A stretch of 64,000 bases of DNA from Abditibacterium sp. (GTDB taxonomy: Bacteria; Armatimonadota; Abditibacteriia; Abditibacteriales; Abditibacteriaceae). Position numbers and translations under genes: made by a program. Location of the stretch: contig JAUJNG010000023.1 in the NCBI GenBank assembly GCA_030448265.1, positions 1 to 64,000 on the forward strand. Direction: 5' to 3'. Below the pieces are notes generated by a model, which searched no databases, was not told the origin of the DNA, and was given only the letters and a program-made list of their open reading frames with translations. Positions 47,817 through 56,412 of the stretch are shown here, in pieces (the first letter of the stretch is position 1; every line of letters starts with the position of its first letter).

Positions 47817-48427
47817 TTACTTCAAAAACCGCGCGCTTTGATCAGGAAATTCGTCCCAGAAATCGCCAATCGCCATGACGCGATTGCTTCCATATCTCGT
47901 GCCATCGGGCAAACGCCCGCCTTTGGCTTTGAAACACGCCAAATCTGCGGCTTCGAGCAGATTTTGCGCGCCCGAAGCGTGGGTTGGAAAGTGCGCGATG
48001 CCCAGCGAAAGCGTCAGCGTAACGATTTCTTTTTTATCCGGCACCACGAAAATCGGTTTTCGACTGGCGCGAATCGTCTCGGCGACTTCACGCGCCATTT
48101 CAAGCGAGGCGTCAGGCAGCATCACGCCGAATTCATCGCGCCGTAACGAAACACGACGGAATTTTCTCCGCTCAACATCTCGATTCCGTGCGCGATTTCA
48201 AGGATTTTCTCGTCGCCCATCTGGTGTCCCTGCTGGTCGTTGAACGAGTGGAGACGGTCGATATCAATGAAAATCAGCGCGACTTGCGCGCAATTTCTCA
48301 CCGCATTTTCCAACAATTCCAGCCCCTTTATTCGATTCCACAGGCCGGTATATGGATCGCGTTCTTCGTTTTGCATTGCCATCTCAAATCCATTATCGCG
48401 CAGTTGCTTTGTTAAAATCAATTCCAC
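47817..48427 (-). pseudogene. GGDEF-domain gene with frameshift in the GGDEF motif
   Basis: The first frame (48427-48122) has the GGDEF start DPYTGLWNRIKGLELL, IFIDIDRLHSFNDQQGHQMGDEKIL and RYGAM, then stops. The second frame (48125-47817) continues with LPDASLEMAREVAETIR and LTLSLGIAHFPTHASG. Adding one G at about 48140 restores YGGDEFGVMLP and fuses both. Thus either the cyclase is broken exactly in its active loop or a base is missing in the assembly. Start GTG 48427 is the likeliest. Confidence 0.85.
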
Positions 48428-48453
48428 TTCCCCGCCGCCTGTAAACTCGCACC

Positions 48454-49095
48454 ATGCCCCGATACGCTGCTCTTTACCGCGATTTTTTCCAGACCATTGG
48501 TCGCCCGCTTACGGAAAAAGACGGTTTGAACCTCGAAATTCGGTCGGCGAATGAACTCGCTGTGCCCGATGCTATTGCCGACTTTTTCGAGGTCGCGGGC
48601 CGTGCCGACGATTTCACGCTCGCTTACAATCGTTTGCTGCAACCCGCCGAATGGATTAACGATGGGGAAATGTGCGCCATCCTCGAAGAAAATCAGGGCG
48701 TTATGCTGTGGGGTTACCGGCTCGAAGAGGGGCCTCTCGAAAATCCCACTGTTTATCAAGCCCTGGCGGAAGACCATGAATGGCAATCGCTGGAATTGCC
48801 CTGGAGCGAGTTTCTGCTGCTCATGATGTGTTTTCAGGACGTGTTTGGCGATGAAGTGATGCCTTTTCACGACACGGCGCTCTTAACCAAAGAATTAGCA
48901 CAAAAAATTGAGGAAACGTGGACAAGAGTCGGCCAAATGGACGATTGGCACGCCTTTATTCGCCCCAACTGCATTTTGTGCCATCTCGATTGGGAAGGAG
49001 AACCGCGCCTTTTCATCGGGGCGCAAAATGAGACGCTCATCGAAGCCGTCGGCGTCGAACTGGATGTCGAGTTGGAAGGCGAAATGCCCTGGTAA
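48454..49095 (+). CDS. SMI1/KNR4 (SUKH)-like protein
   Basis: 213 residues. EIRSANELAVPDAIADFFEVAGRADDFTLAYNRLLQPAEWINDGEMCAILEENQGVMLWGYRLEEG matches the SUKH fold start, where an acidic helix and EENQ segment are common. SUKH proteins are often immunity proteins or small-molecule binders; no toxin is adjacent. Divergent from the GGDEF pseudogene, 26 bp apart. Confidence 0.7.
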   Translation: MPRYAALYRDFFQTIGRPLTEKDGLNLEIRSANELAVPDAIADFFEVAGRADDFTLAYNRLLQPAEWINDGEMCAILEENQGVMLWGYRLEEGPLENPTVYQALAEDHEWQSLELPWSEFLLLMMCFQDVFGDEVMPFHDTALLTKELAQKIEETWTRVGQMDDWHAFIRPNCILCHLDWEGEPRLFIGAQNETLIEAVGVELDVELEGEMPW

Positions 49096-49128
49096 GATTC
49101 AATCTTCCAACTCAAGAAGCGAAAACTT

Positions 49129-51249
49129 ATGCCCAAACTTTTAGTCGCCAACCGCAGCGAGATTGCGATTCGCGTGTTTCGCGCCGCAACTGAACTTGGC
49201 CTCACCACCGTCGCCATCTACGCGCCCGAAGACCGTTTCAGCACCCACCGTTTCAAAGCCGATGAAGCCTACGAACTCGATGCAAGCAAAGGCCCCGTCG
49301 GCGCTTATCTCGATATTCCTGGTGTGATTAGCGTTGCCAAAGCCCACGATGTCGATTTGATTCATCCTGGCTACGGCTTTTTAAGCGAAAACGCCGGTTT
49401 CGCGCGCGCCTGCGCTGAAGCGGGCATTACGTTTGTCGGCCCGCGACCCGAACTGCTCGAAATGATGGGCGATAAAGTCGCGGCGCGCGCGCAGGCGCTC
49501 AAAGTCGGCGTTCCGACGCTGCCAGGCACGCCCGAAGCGATTTCAGACCGCGCCGAGGCGATGCAAACCGCGCAGGTCGTCGGTTTCCCGCTCATCATCA
49601 AAGCGGCGGCGGGCGGCGGCGGGCGCGGCATGCGCGTGGTTCATCGGGCGGAAGATCTGGACGCGCTGTTGGGTGAAGCGCAGGACGAAGCGGGCCGCGC
49701 CTTTGGCGATCCGAGCGTGTTTCTGGAGCGTTATGTGCCGCGCGCCAAGCACATCGAAGTGCAGATTCTGGGCGACAAACACGGCAACTGCCTCCATCTT
49801 TACGAGCGCGACTGCTCCGTCCAAAGGCGCCATCAAAAAGTGGTCGAAATCGCGCCCAGCGTGAATTTAGACGTCCAAACCCGCCGCGATTTGTGCGAAG
49901 CGGCGCGCGAACTGGCGGCTTCGATTGGCTACGACAACGCCGGAACCGTCGAATTTCTGCTCGATGTGGACACCCGCGAGTGGTTTTTCATCGAAATGAA
50001 CCCGCGCATTCAGGTCGAACACACCGTCACCGAGCAAATTACCGGAATTGACTTAGTGCGAAGTCAAATTCTCATCGCGCAGAACCATTCCATCGAATCG
50101 CCCGAACTGGCTTTGCCCAAACAAGAAGCCATCCCGCGCAACGGCTACGCGATTCAGGCGCGCATCACCACCGAAGACCCCGAAAAAGGCTTCGCGCCCG
50201 ATTACGGAAAAATTCTGGCCTATCGCAGCGCGGCGGGATTTGGGATTCGACTCGACGGCGGCATGGCCGATGCGGGCGCCGTCGTGACGCCGTTTTACGA
50301 TTCGCTCCTCGTCAAAGTCACCGCAAGTGCGCCGACGTTTGAAACCGCGATTTCGCGTCTCGACCGCGCGCTGCGCGAATTTCGCATTCGCGGCGTTAAA
50401 ACCAACATCCCTTTCATCGAAAACGTGCTGCACCACCCGATTTTCGCGGCGGGCGATGCCACCACGACTTTAATCGACACTTCGCCCGAACTGTTTGAGT
50501 TTGTGCCGCGCCGCGACCGCGCCACCAAACTGCTCAATTTTCTGGGCGATGTGATTGTGAATGGGAACATCAACGCCAAGGGCTGGAAGCCGGACAAGCC
50601 GTTTGCGACGCCAAAACTCGTAGGGGCGCAGCGTGCTGCGCCCGAAACTGAGGCACCTTCGCGGGGGCCGCACCCCGCGCCCCAACGGGGACAGGGCCCG
50701 CGCCCAAACCGTCAACAAAGCCCCCAACCCCTCGCGGATTGGGGGCAAACCCAACAAACTGTTAAAGGCACCCACACCCCCCTGCGCGGCCCCCCCCAAT
50801 CGCATGAACCCACCCGACGCTGCGCGACGCCCACCAATCGCTTCTCGCCACGCGCGTTCGCACCTACGATATGCTGCGCGTCGCCGAAGCGATCCAAAAT
50901 CGAACGCCGAACCTGTTTTCACTCGAAATGTGGGGCGGCGCGACTTTCGACACCGCGATGCGCTTCGGGCGTGAAGACCCCTTGGAACGCCTGCGACTTT
51001 TGCGCGAACGCATTCCTAACATCTGCTTTCAAATGCTGTTTCGCGGCTCCAATGCGGTCGGCTATTCCAACTATCCCGATAACGTCGTCGCCGGTTTCGT
51101 GCGGCACTCGGCGCAGGCGGGAATGGATATTTTTCGCGTTTTCGATTCGCTCAACTACCTGCCGAATCTTCAGGTGGCGATGGACGCGATTAACGAAACC
51201 GGCACGACGGTTTGCGAGGCCGCGATTTGCTACACCGGCGATATTTTAG
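49129..51249 (+). CDS. pycA: pyruvate carboxylase, N-terminal biotin carboxylase part (frame broken)
   Basis: Residues 1-500 are a full biotin carboxylase: MPKLLVANRSEIAIRVFRA, ATP-grasp loop KAAAGGGGRGMR, ERDCSVQRRHQKVVE, EMNPRIQVEHTVTE. In one-chain pyruvate carboxylase a carboxyltransferase follows; here the frame changes near 50.8 kb and the tail to 51249 is Arg/Pro-rich nonsense. A ~190-bp segment rich in repeats (50620-50806) sits at the junction. The C-terminal half continues in another frame from the next entry. Whether this is two peptides, a dead gene or an assembly fault cannot be told. Confidence 0.8.
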   Translation: MPKLLVANRSEIAIRVFRAATELGLTTVAIYAPEDRFSTHRFKADEAYELDASKGPVGAYLDIPGVISVAKAHDVDLIHPGYGFLSENAGFARACAEAGITFVGPRPELLEMMGDKVAARAQALKVGVPTLPGTPEAISDRAEAMQTAQVVGFPLIIKAAAGGGGRGMRVVHRAEDLDALLGEAQDEAGRAFGDPSVFLERYVPRAKHIEVQILGDKHGNCLHLYERDCSVQRRHQKVVEIAPSVNLDVQTRRDLCEAARELAASIGYDNAGTVEFLLDVDTREWFFIEMNPRIQVEHTVTEQITGIDLVRSQILIAQNHSIESPELALPKQEAIPRNGYAIQARITTEDPEKGFAPDYGKILAYRSAAGFGIRLDGGMADAGAVVTPFYDSLLVKVTASAPTFETAISRLDRALREFRIRGVKTNIPFIENVLHHPIFAAGDATTTLIDTSPELFEFVPRRDRATKLLNFLGDVIVNGNINAKGWKPDKPFATPKLVGAQRAAPETEAPSRGPHPAPQRGQGPRPNRQQSPQPLADWGQTQQTVKGTHTPLRGPPQSHEPTRRCATPTNRFSPRAFAPTICCASPKRSKIERRTCFHSKCGAARLSTPRCASGVKTPWNACDFCANAFLTSAFKCCFAAPMRSAIPTIPITSSPVSCGTRRRREWIFFAFSIRSTTCRIFRWRWTRLTKPARRFARPRFATPAIF
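50620..50806. repeat. repeat-rich insert in the pyruvate carboxylase linker
   Basis: The palindrome GGGCGCAGCGTGCTGCGCCC (50624-50643) resembles the word in the 10.0 and 54.5 kb repeats. It is followed by C-rich text with GCCCCCAA pairing TTGGGGGC (50720-50746) and a run of eight C at about 50791-50798. The region replaces the ordinary linker and includes an in-frame TGA (50805-50807) in the downstream frame. Confidence 0.75.
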
Positions 51250-52637
51250 ACCCCGCGCGCGATAAATATCCGCTTCAATACTACGTCGATCTGGCGAAGG
51301 AACTGGAGCGCATGGGCGCGCATTTTCTGGCCATCAAAGACATGGCGGGACTGTGCCGACCTTACGCGGCGCACAAATTGGTTTCAACACTGAAGCAGGA
51401 AATCGGCTTGCCGATTCATTTTCACACTCATGACACCTCCGGCACGTCCGCCGCGAGCGTGTTGCAGGCGAGCGATGCGGGGGTGGATGTTGTGGATTTG
51501 GCGCTCGCTTCGATGAGCGGCGGCACTTCGCAGCCCAATCTCAATTCGGTGGTGGCGGCGTTGCAGCACACGCCGCGCGATACCGGCCTCGATCTAGACG
51601 CTCTGAATGATTTTTCGGATTACTGGGAAGCGGTTCTGCCCTTTTACACGCCCTTCGATACCGGAAACCGCGCCGGAACCGCCGAGGTTTACGTCCACGA
51701 AATGCCAGGCGGCCAATACACCAATTTGAAGGAACAGGCCGCTTCGATGGGCCTTTCGAGCCGATGGAAGGAAATCGCGCAAACCTACGCCGAAGTAAAC
51801 GGGTTGTTCGGCGACATCGTGAAAGTGACGCCCTCGAGCAAAGTCGTGGGCGATTTGACGATGTTTCTCATTAGTCGCGGCATGAAACCGCGCGACGTTC
51901 TCAACTTAGAGCCAGGAACGGCTTCGTTTCCCGAATCGGTCGTCGATATGCTGCGCGGCGGACTGGGCCAGCCGATGGGCGGTTTCCCGCCGCAGTTGGT
52001 GCGCGTCGTTCTGGGCGACGAAAAACCGCTTGAAAATCGTCCTGGCGCCGATTTGCCGCCGCTCGATCTCGAGAAAACCCGCGCCGAAATCGGCGAAAAC
52101 ATCTCCGACGACGATTTGTATTCGCACCTGATGTATCCGCAGGTCGAACGCGATTTCGCGGCGTTCAAAGAAGCGTTTGGCGATGTTTCCGTTCTGCCCA
52201 CGCCCGCTTATTTCTACGGTTTGGCCCCCAATGAAGAGATTTCGGTGTCGATTGAACGGGGCAAAACGCTGATTATCAAACTCATCAACATCGGTGAGGC
52301 CAACGCGAACGGTCAGCGTGCGGTCAATTTCGAACTCAACGGCATCGCGCGCAGCGTTTTGGTGGACGATAAATCGCTGGCGGGCGAAAAGAAAACCCGC
52401 GCCAAAGCCGACGCGACCAGGGAAAATGAAATCGGCGCGCCGATTCCTGGCATGATTACGCAAATCGCGGTCAGCGCGGGCCAAAAAGTCGAGCGGGGCG
52501 AGAAATTGATGACTCTGGAAGCGATGAAAATGCTCACCGTCGTGAATGCGCCGGTCGCGGGCGTGGTGGAAGAGATTGCGGTGAGCGTGGGGGAAACGGT
52601 GGAAGCGAAAGATTTGCTGGCGCGGATTAAGGTGTAG
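50871..52637 (+). CDS. pycB: pyruvate carboxylase, C-terminal carboxyltransferase and biotin carrier part
   Basis: 588 residues from ATG 50871; the matching frame opens at 50808 with LRDAHQSLLATRVRTYDMLRVAE, the normal start of the carboxyltransferase. FSLEMWGGATFDTAMRF, GYSNYPDNVV, FHTHDTSGT (metal His) and the biotin site EAMKM near the C-terminus are present. The domain is complete. If made alone with the N-terminal part, it could work as a two-subunit enzyme as in some archaea, but the junction argues for a frameshift. Confidence 0.88.
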   Translation: MLRVAEAIQNRTPNLFSLEMWGGATFDTAMRFGREDPLERLRLLRERIPNICFQMLFRGSNAVGYSNYPDNVVAGFVRHSAQAGMDIFRVFDSLNYLPNLQVAMDAINETGTTVCEAAICYTGDILDPARDKYPLQYYVDLAKELERMGAHFLAIKDMAGLCRPYAAHKLVSTLKQEIGLPIHFHTHDTSGTSAASVLQASDAGVDVVDLALASMSGGTSQPNLNSVVAALQHTPRDTGLDLDALNDFSDYWEAVLPFYTPFDTGNRAGTAEVYVHEMPGGQYTNLKEQAASMGLSSRWKEIAQTYAEVNGLFGDIVKVTPSSKVVGDLTMFLISRGMKPRDVLNLEPGTASFPESVVDMLRGGLGQPMGGFPPQLVRVVLGDEKPLENRPGADLPPLDLEKTRAEIGENISDDDLYSHLMYPQVERDFAAFKEAFGDVSVLPTPAYFYGLAPNEEISVSIERGKTLIIKLINIGEANANGQRAVNFELNGIARSVLVDDKSLAGEKKTRAKADATRENEIGAPIPGMITQIAVSAGQKVERGEKLMTLEAMKMLTVVNAPVAGVVEEIAVSVGETVEAKDLLARIKV

Positions 52638-52639
52638 AA

Positions 52640-53371
52640 ATGTGGCCCTTCAACTCAAGTAACGGGCGTTGCTCCAGATGCCGTGTCGATGGAATCAGTG
52701 GTGTGCTTTTGTCTCAATTCCCCAATCTGGTGTTGAAGCGGAATCTAAAATTCGGCGAAATGTGGCGTTGTCAAAAATGCGAGACGCCTTGGTTTTTGAC
52801 TTCGAATCGGCAGTGGATTCATCGAATCGGGCTGGAGTTCAAGCCGCTCGTCGCTCACTGGAACGAAACGGCGCTTGATTTAACCTTGCTCTGCCTTAGG
52901 GCAGCAACCGGTATTGGCGGAGTTCGCAACGACTGGGAAGAAACCGTCATTTTGCCGTGCGCCGTCACGACCAAAAACGGTGAGCGATTCGAAAAGGCGA
53001 TTTTGCAGGTCACCAAAACTCCACCCTATCGTTGGTATTCTCTCGAAAAAGTGCGTTGGGCGTGGGAGATCGCTGAGTTGGAAGGTTCACGCTTCACGTT
53101 GCCTCTTCAGGTGCGACGCGCTTCGCACGAAAAGCGCGAAGAAGCGATGGGATTTGCGCCTACCGATGTTCAAAGCAACGATGGGCGCTCATTCACCCTG
53201 GGAAACGCGAGTGATTTTTTTGAGCATGAGGGCGTGACTGGCCCCAATATTCAATTGGCGCCCCGTCCACGCAAACGGAATGTGGTTCCGTTCGCGGAAA
53301 CGCAGGCTTGGTTCTGGGTGGATTGGAACGATGATCTTGTCGAGAAAATAACCACGTCCGCCGAAATGTGA
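52640..53371 (+). CDS. zinc-ribbon-like hypothetical protein
   Basis: 243 residues. CSRCRVDG and CQKCETPWFLTSNRQW form a possible Cys4 zinc site in the first 55 residues. The rest, including KPLVAHWNETALDLTLLCL and PYRWYSLEKVRWAWEIAELEG, is of unknown fold. ATG is 2 bp after the pyruvate carboxylase stop, so it may be read with it. Confidence 0.6.
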   Translation: MWPFNSSNGRCSRCRVDGISGVLLSQFPNLVLKRNLKFGEMWRCQKCETPWFLTSNRQWIHRIGLEFKPLVAHWNETALDLTLLCLRAATGIGGVRNDWEETVILPCAVTTKNGERFEKAILQVTKTPPYRWYSLEKVRWAWEIAELEGSRFTLPLQVRRASHEKREEAMGFAPTDVQSNDGRSFTLGNASDFFEHEGVTGPNIQLAPRPRKRNVVPFAETQAWFWVDWNDDLVEKITTSAEM

Positions 53372-53427
53372 AAAGCACAGCAGCACGTCGAAATACAGAA
53401 GGACGACGCTTTCGCGCCGTCCTTTTT

Positions 53428-53670
53428 CTACGATTCGTCCGTCCCACTGCCATACATCTGGCGCTGCGGATGATGGCGCCGGTCGGATGGTTTGCCCTGA
53501 CCTGGCACTTCGGGCGTGGTGTCGGTTTGCTGCTGGGTCGCTTCGAGGTTTTGCTGCTGCATCGCCTGCTGCTCTTTGACCTGCTGCAACGGCGTTTTGG
53601 CGGGTTCGGCGGGGTTGAGTTCTTCGCCCTGCGGCGCGTGATTTGGATTGGTGGGGTTTTGTTGGCTCAT
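53428..53670 (-). CDS. small hydrophilic Gln-rich protein, paralog 1
   Basis: 80 residues, no Cys, very hydrophilic. Core AKTPLQQVKEQQAMQQQNLEATQQQ. AAGGAG precedes ATG 53670. The short segment KTPLQ.VKE.Q also occurs in the next leftward small gene. Function unknown; such proteins can be stress-related disordered proteins. Confidence 0.65.
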   Translation of the reverse strand: MSQQNPTNPNHAPQGEELNPAEPAKTPLQQVKEQQAMQQQNLEATQQQTDTTPEVPGQGKPSDRRHHPQRQMYGSGTDES

Positions 53671-53689
53671 CTTTCTCCTTGGGAATACG

Positions 53690-53740
53690 GAAGACGGAAT
53701 ATTGGATCGCTCTAACTCCCGTATTCTGTATTCCGTCTTC
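53690..53740. repeat. hairpin of GGAATA words
   Basis: GAAGACGGAATA at 53690-53701 pairs with TATTCCGTCTTC at 53729-53740. It lies between the two small paralogs. Confidence 0.75.
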
Positions 53741-53748
53741 TTCTCCGG

Positions 53749-53952
53749 TTATCCGCCCTGTTTGCTGGCGCTGGAACGCATTTTCTTTTGCGAAATCGGG
53801 CCGGTCGCGCCGCCGACACCCGCATCGCCCGACGGATCGGGGCGCTTTTCCTTGCTGGCGCGGTTGGATTGCAGCGCGGCCTGACGCTCTTTCACCAGTT
53901 GCAACGGGGTTTTCTTGGGGGTTGGGGGTTGTTTTTCGGGTGTATCGCTCAT
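53749..53952 (-). CDS. small hydrophilic protein, paralog 2
   Basis: 67 residues from ATG 53952. KKTPLQLVKERQAALQSNRASKEKRPD matches the core of paralog 1; then a Gly/Ala segment and KKMRSSASKQGG. Same strand and close spacing suggest local duplication. Function unknown. Confidence 0.65.
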   Translation of the reverse strand: MSDTPEKQPPTPKKTPLQLVKERQAALQSNRASKEKRPDPSGDAGVGGATGPISQKKMRSSASKQGG

Positions 53953-54064
53953 GGGGGAGAAGTATAAAAGGCTGCGCGAGCTTTGCACTTCGGCACAGGC
54001 ATCGAAAACCGGCTTTCTTCACGATTTTCGAGATTTGAACTTATAATTTCCTTCGGAAATCGTT

Positions 54065-54409
54065 TTGAAACCTTCTCTCCAACTTCTTTTCGTGTGCAGC
54101 CGCAACCGGCGCCGCAGTCTGACCGCGCAGCACGTTTTAGACGGTCAAAACGGTCTCGAAGTGCGTTCGGCGGGCACGCAGCCTGGGGCGCGCGTGGTGC
54201 TGAGCGCGGGCCTCATCGGGTGGGCCGATGTGATTTTCTGGATGGAGAAATCGCACCTCAACCGCGCGCGTTTGCGTTTTGGCGAGGAATTGAGCGAGAA
54301 GGAAAACGTCGTTCTTCACATTCCCGACGATTACGAATACGGGCAAATCGAACTCATCGAGGAACTGCGCGCCAAGACGGAGGATTACTTCGAGTGGCCT
54401 GATGAGTGA
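54065..54409 (+). CDS. low-molecular-weight protein tyrosine phosphatase-like protein
   Basis: 114 residues from a TTG. P-loop-like CSRNRRRSLTAQHVL gives Cys-x5-Arg, and GARVVLSAGLIGWADVIFWME follows; the DDYEYGQIELIEELR end is acidic. It fits the short phosphatase group (COG4551-type) rather than a full ~150-residue enzyme. The general-acid Asp may be in IPDDYEYG. Substrate unknown. Confidence 0.72.
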   Translation: MKPSLQLLFVCSRNRRRSLTAQHVLDGQNGLEVRSAGTQPGARVVLSAGLIGWADVIFWMEKSHLNRARLRFGEELSEKENVVLHIPDDYEYGQIELIEELRAKTEDYFEWPDE

Positions 54410-54438
54410 AATCTTTTGAAAAGCTGTGGAGGGGTTCT

Positions 54439-54477
54439 GACCGGTTCCCTCTCCGCTTGCGTGGGACGGAACCGGTC
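54439..54477. repeat. 10-bp-arm palindrome GACCGGTTCC
   Basis: GACCGGTTCC (54439-54448) and GGAACCGGTC (54468-54477) are perfect, with CTCTCCGCTTGCG text between, like that at 29.1 kb. It lies downstream of the phosphatase-like gene. Confidence 0.75.
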
Positions 54478-54496
54478 AACAAACTTACAGACTTCA

Positions 54497-54606
54497 TAGC
54501 GTAGCGTGCTACGCCCAGGGCGTTGGAGAAACCTTTATTTTGAGGTGCGCTCAGGGTTTGTGGGCGTAGCACGCTACGCCCTACGACTCTTCCAAAATAG
54601 CTTCTT
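54497..54606. repeat. dispersed inverted repeat, GCGTAGC palindrome family, copy 2
   Basis: GCGTAGCGTGCTACGCCC on the left and GGGCGTAGCACGCTACGCCC on the right, with the same loop text and right flank as copy 1 at 10002-10124. It ends exactly at the stop codon of the leftward PhoX-like gene (54605-54607). Confidence 0.85.
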
Positions 54607-56228
54607 AAAATCCCGTCACCGCCACCACCGACGGTTTGGGCAGCGCATTCCCGCCTTCGGGCCAGTGGCTAGTGAGGTTTTGCAGGCTGTCGGAGGTTTC
54701 GCCAGGGTGCTGCACGCTCAGGAAGAGGGTTTTTTCGTCTTCGGTGAACCAGTGGCCGGTGAGTTCGGCAGCGACGGGCGCCGAGGCGAATTGGTAGGCG
54801 GTTCCGGCGTCGGCGCCGCGCGTGGGCACCATGAAAATCCCGTTGTTGCCGAGCAGTTCATAGGCGCCGCGATTGGTGTTGTAGCCCGCAATGTCCGTCG
54901 CGACCCACAAATTGCCGCGCGAATCGAAAGTGAGGTTGTCGGGGCACGCCAAGCCGCTTTGGGGTCCTCCGGCCATGAAAATCTCGTAGCGGAAGCCTTC
55001 GCCTTCGGGGTTGTCGCCGTTTTCGAGGAGGCGCACGATCTGGCCGTAATAGTTGCCGTGTTTGGTGTTATTGGTGAGCGCGACGTAAAGCGTGCCGTCG
55101 AGGGGATGCACTTCGCAGTCTTCGGGCCGGTCGAGCGGCGTGGCGCCCAGAACCGTCGCGGCTTCGCGGGTGCGAACCAGAACTTCGGCCTGGCTTTTGA
55201 AACCGGCGTCGCGCAGTTTCGGACTGCGTTTGAGGTCGATGGGCAGCCATTTTCCGTCGCCGAAACTGGCGGCGTAGAGCGTGCCGCTGTGCAGAAGCTG
55301 GCGCGCCTCGGCGCGGCTCAGGCGCGCGTTGTAGGACGCATCCGACACGAATTTATAGAGGAACTGGTCGGTGGAGTCGTCGCCCATGTAGCACACCATT
55401 TTCCCCGTCGGGCCGATGCGCCACGCCACGTTTTCATGGGCGAATCGCCCCAGGCACGAGTGCTTGAGCGGCGGCAGTTCGCCAAAGGGATCGACTTCGA
55501 CCACCCAGCCATACCCGTTTTCGTCGATGGCGTGAGAGGGAACGTCGGCCCATTGCAGCCTTTTGTTGTAGTCCTGAAAATTCTCTTCGCACGACAGCGC
55601 GGTGTGCCAGGGTGTGCGCCCGCCCGAACAATTGGCGAGGGTTCCAACTGCAATCGGAACCAGTTCGCGCGCGGGGCCGGACAGTTCAATTTGCGGATAA
55701 ACGGCATTGAAACGGCGCGTGCGCGGGTCGGCGACGCGCTTCCACACGCCATTTTCGCGTTTAACGCGAATTACGCTGCCGCCAACGGAATCTTTTTCGG
55801 GCAGGATTTGCGCTTCGTTTTTGCGGCTTTTGCCGTCGTGACCCGTCATGAGCAGTGGAATCGGATATTCGTGGTTCGTCCACAACAGGCCGTCATTGGA
55901 GTTTTTGCCGCCCTGAAGCGCATCGAGCGGAAAATAAGCGTTGAAATCGCAGTTATAGCCAAAGATTTCGGCCCCGCGCGGGCCTTGCGAGCCGAGCTTG
56001 TCGCCCCACATCGCCAGCATATCGGCGCGATAGCGCGGCGGCAGGATGAGACGGTCTTCGCGCGAATGGGAAATGGGGTTAAAGGCGAATGGCGACTCGA
56101 TTTGGGCCGCCGCGCGCCTCTGGCGCGGCGCGGCGCGGCGCGCCGCTCGCGGCGGCGAGAGGAGCGCCAAGTGTGGCAAGCGTGCCGAAACCGGCGTAAC
56201 GCAGAAAATTGCGGCGAGAAAGTGACAT
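54605..56228 (-). CDS. PhoX-like (DUF839) phosphatase with frameshifted Tat signal
   Basis: The mature part is a DUF839/PhoX-like protein: FAFNPISHSREDRLILPPRYRADMLAMWGD, CNGGRTPW-type text (NCSGGRTPWHTALSCEENFQDY), GRFAHENVAWR and RPEDCEVHPLDGTLYVALTNN. PhoX enzymes are exported alkaline phosphatases with iron and calcium. The ATG at 56228 gives a good twin-arginine signal (SRRNFLRYAGFGTLATLG), but its frame differs by one base from the mature part; the shift lies in the GCGCC-rich stretch near 56.12 kb. An assembly slip is likely. Confidence 0.8.
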
Positions 56229-56248
56229 GGGGAAAAGGGGTCAGGACG

Positions 56249-56410
56249 CACGGACAGAGTTCGCTCGACTGAAGTCGGCGCTATGGGGCACCTCCGGTGC
56301 TAACTTTCGGCCTGCGCCGAAAAAGCAAGGGGTTGTTTTCCCGCGCAGGCGGGAAGTTAGCACCGGAGGTGCCCATAGCGCCGACTTCAGTCGAGCGAAC
56401 TCTGTCCGTG
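56249..56410. repeat. three-helix repeat, copy iv
   Basis: Outer arms 56249-56306 and 56354-56410 pair over ~57 bp with one extra G. They enclose TTTCGGC-CTGC-GCCGAAA (56305-56322) and TTCCCGC-GCAG-GCGGGAA (56338-56355). The outer stem shares CGCTCGACTGAAGTCGGCGC with copy i, then changes to GGCACCTCCGGTGC, another palindromic word. Read on the minus strand it matches copy i with the same hairpin order. It lies between two leftward genes. Confidence 0.93.
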
Positions 56411-56412
56411 AA

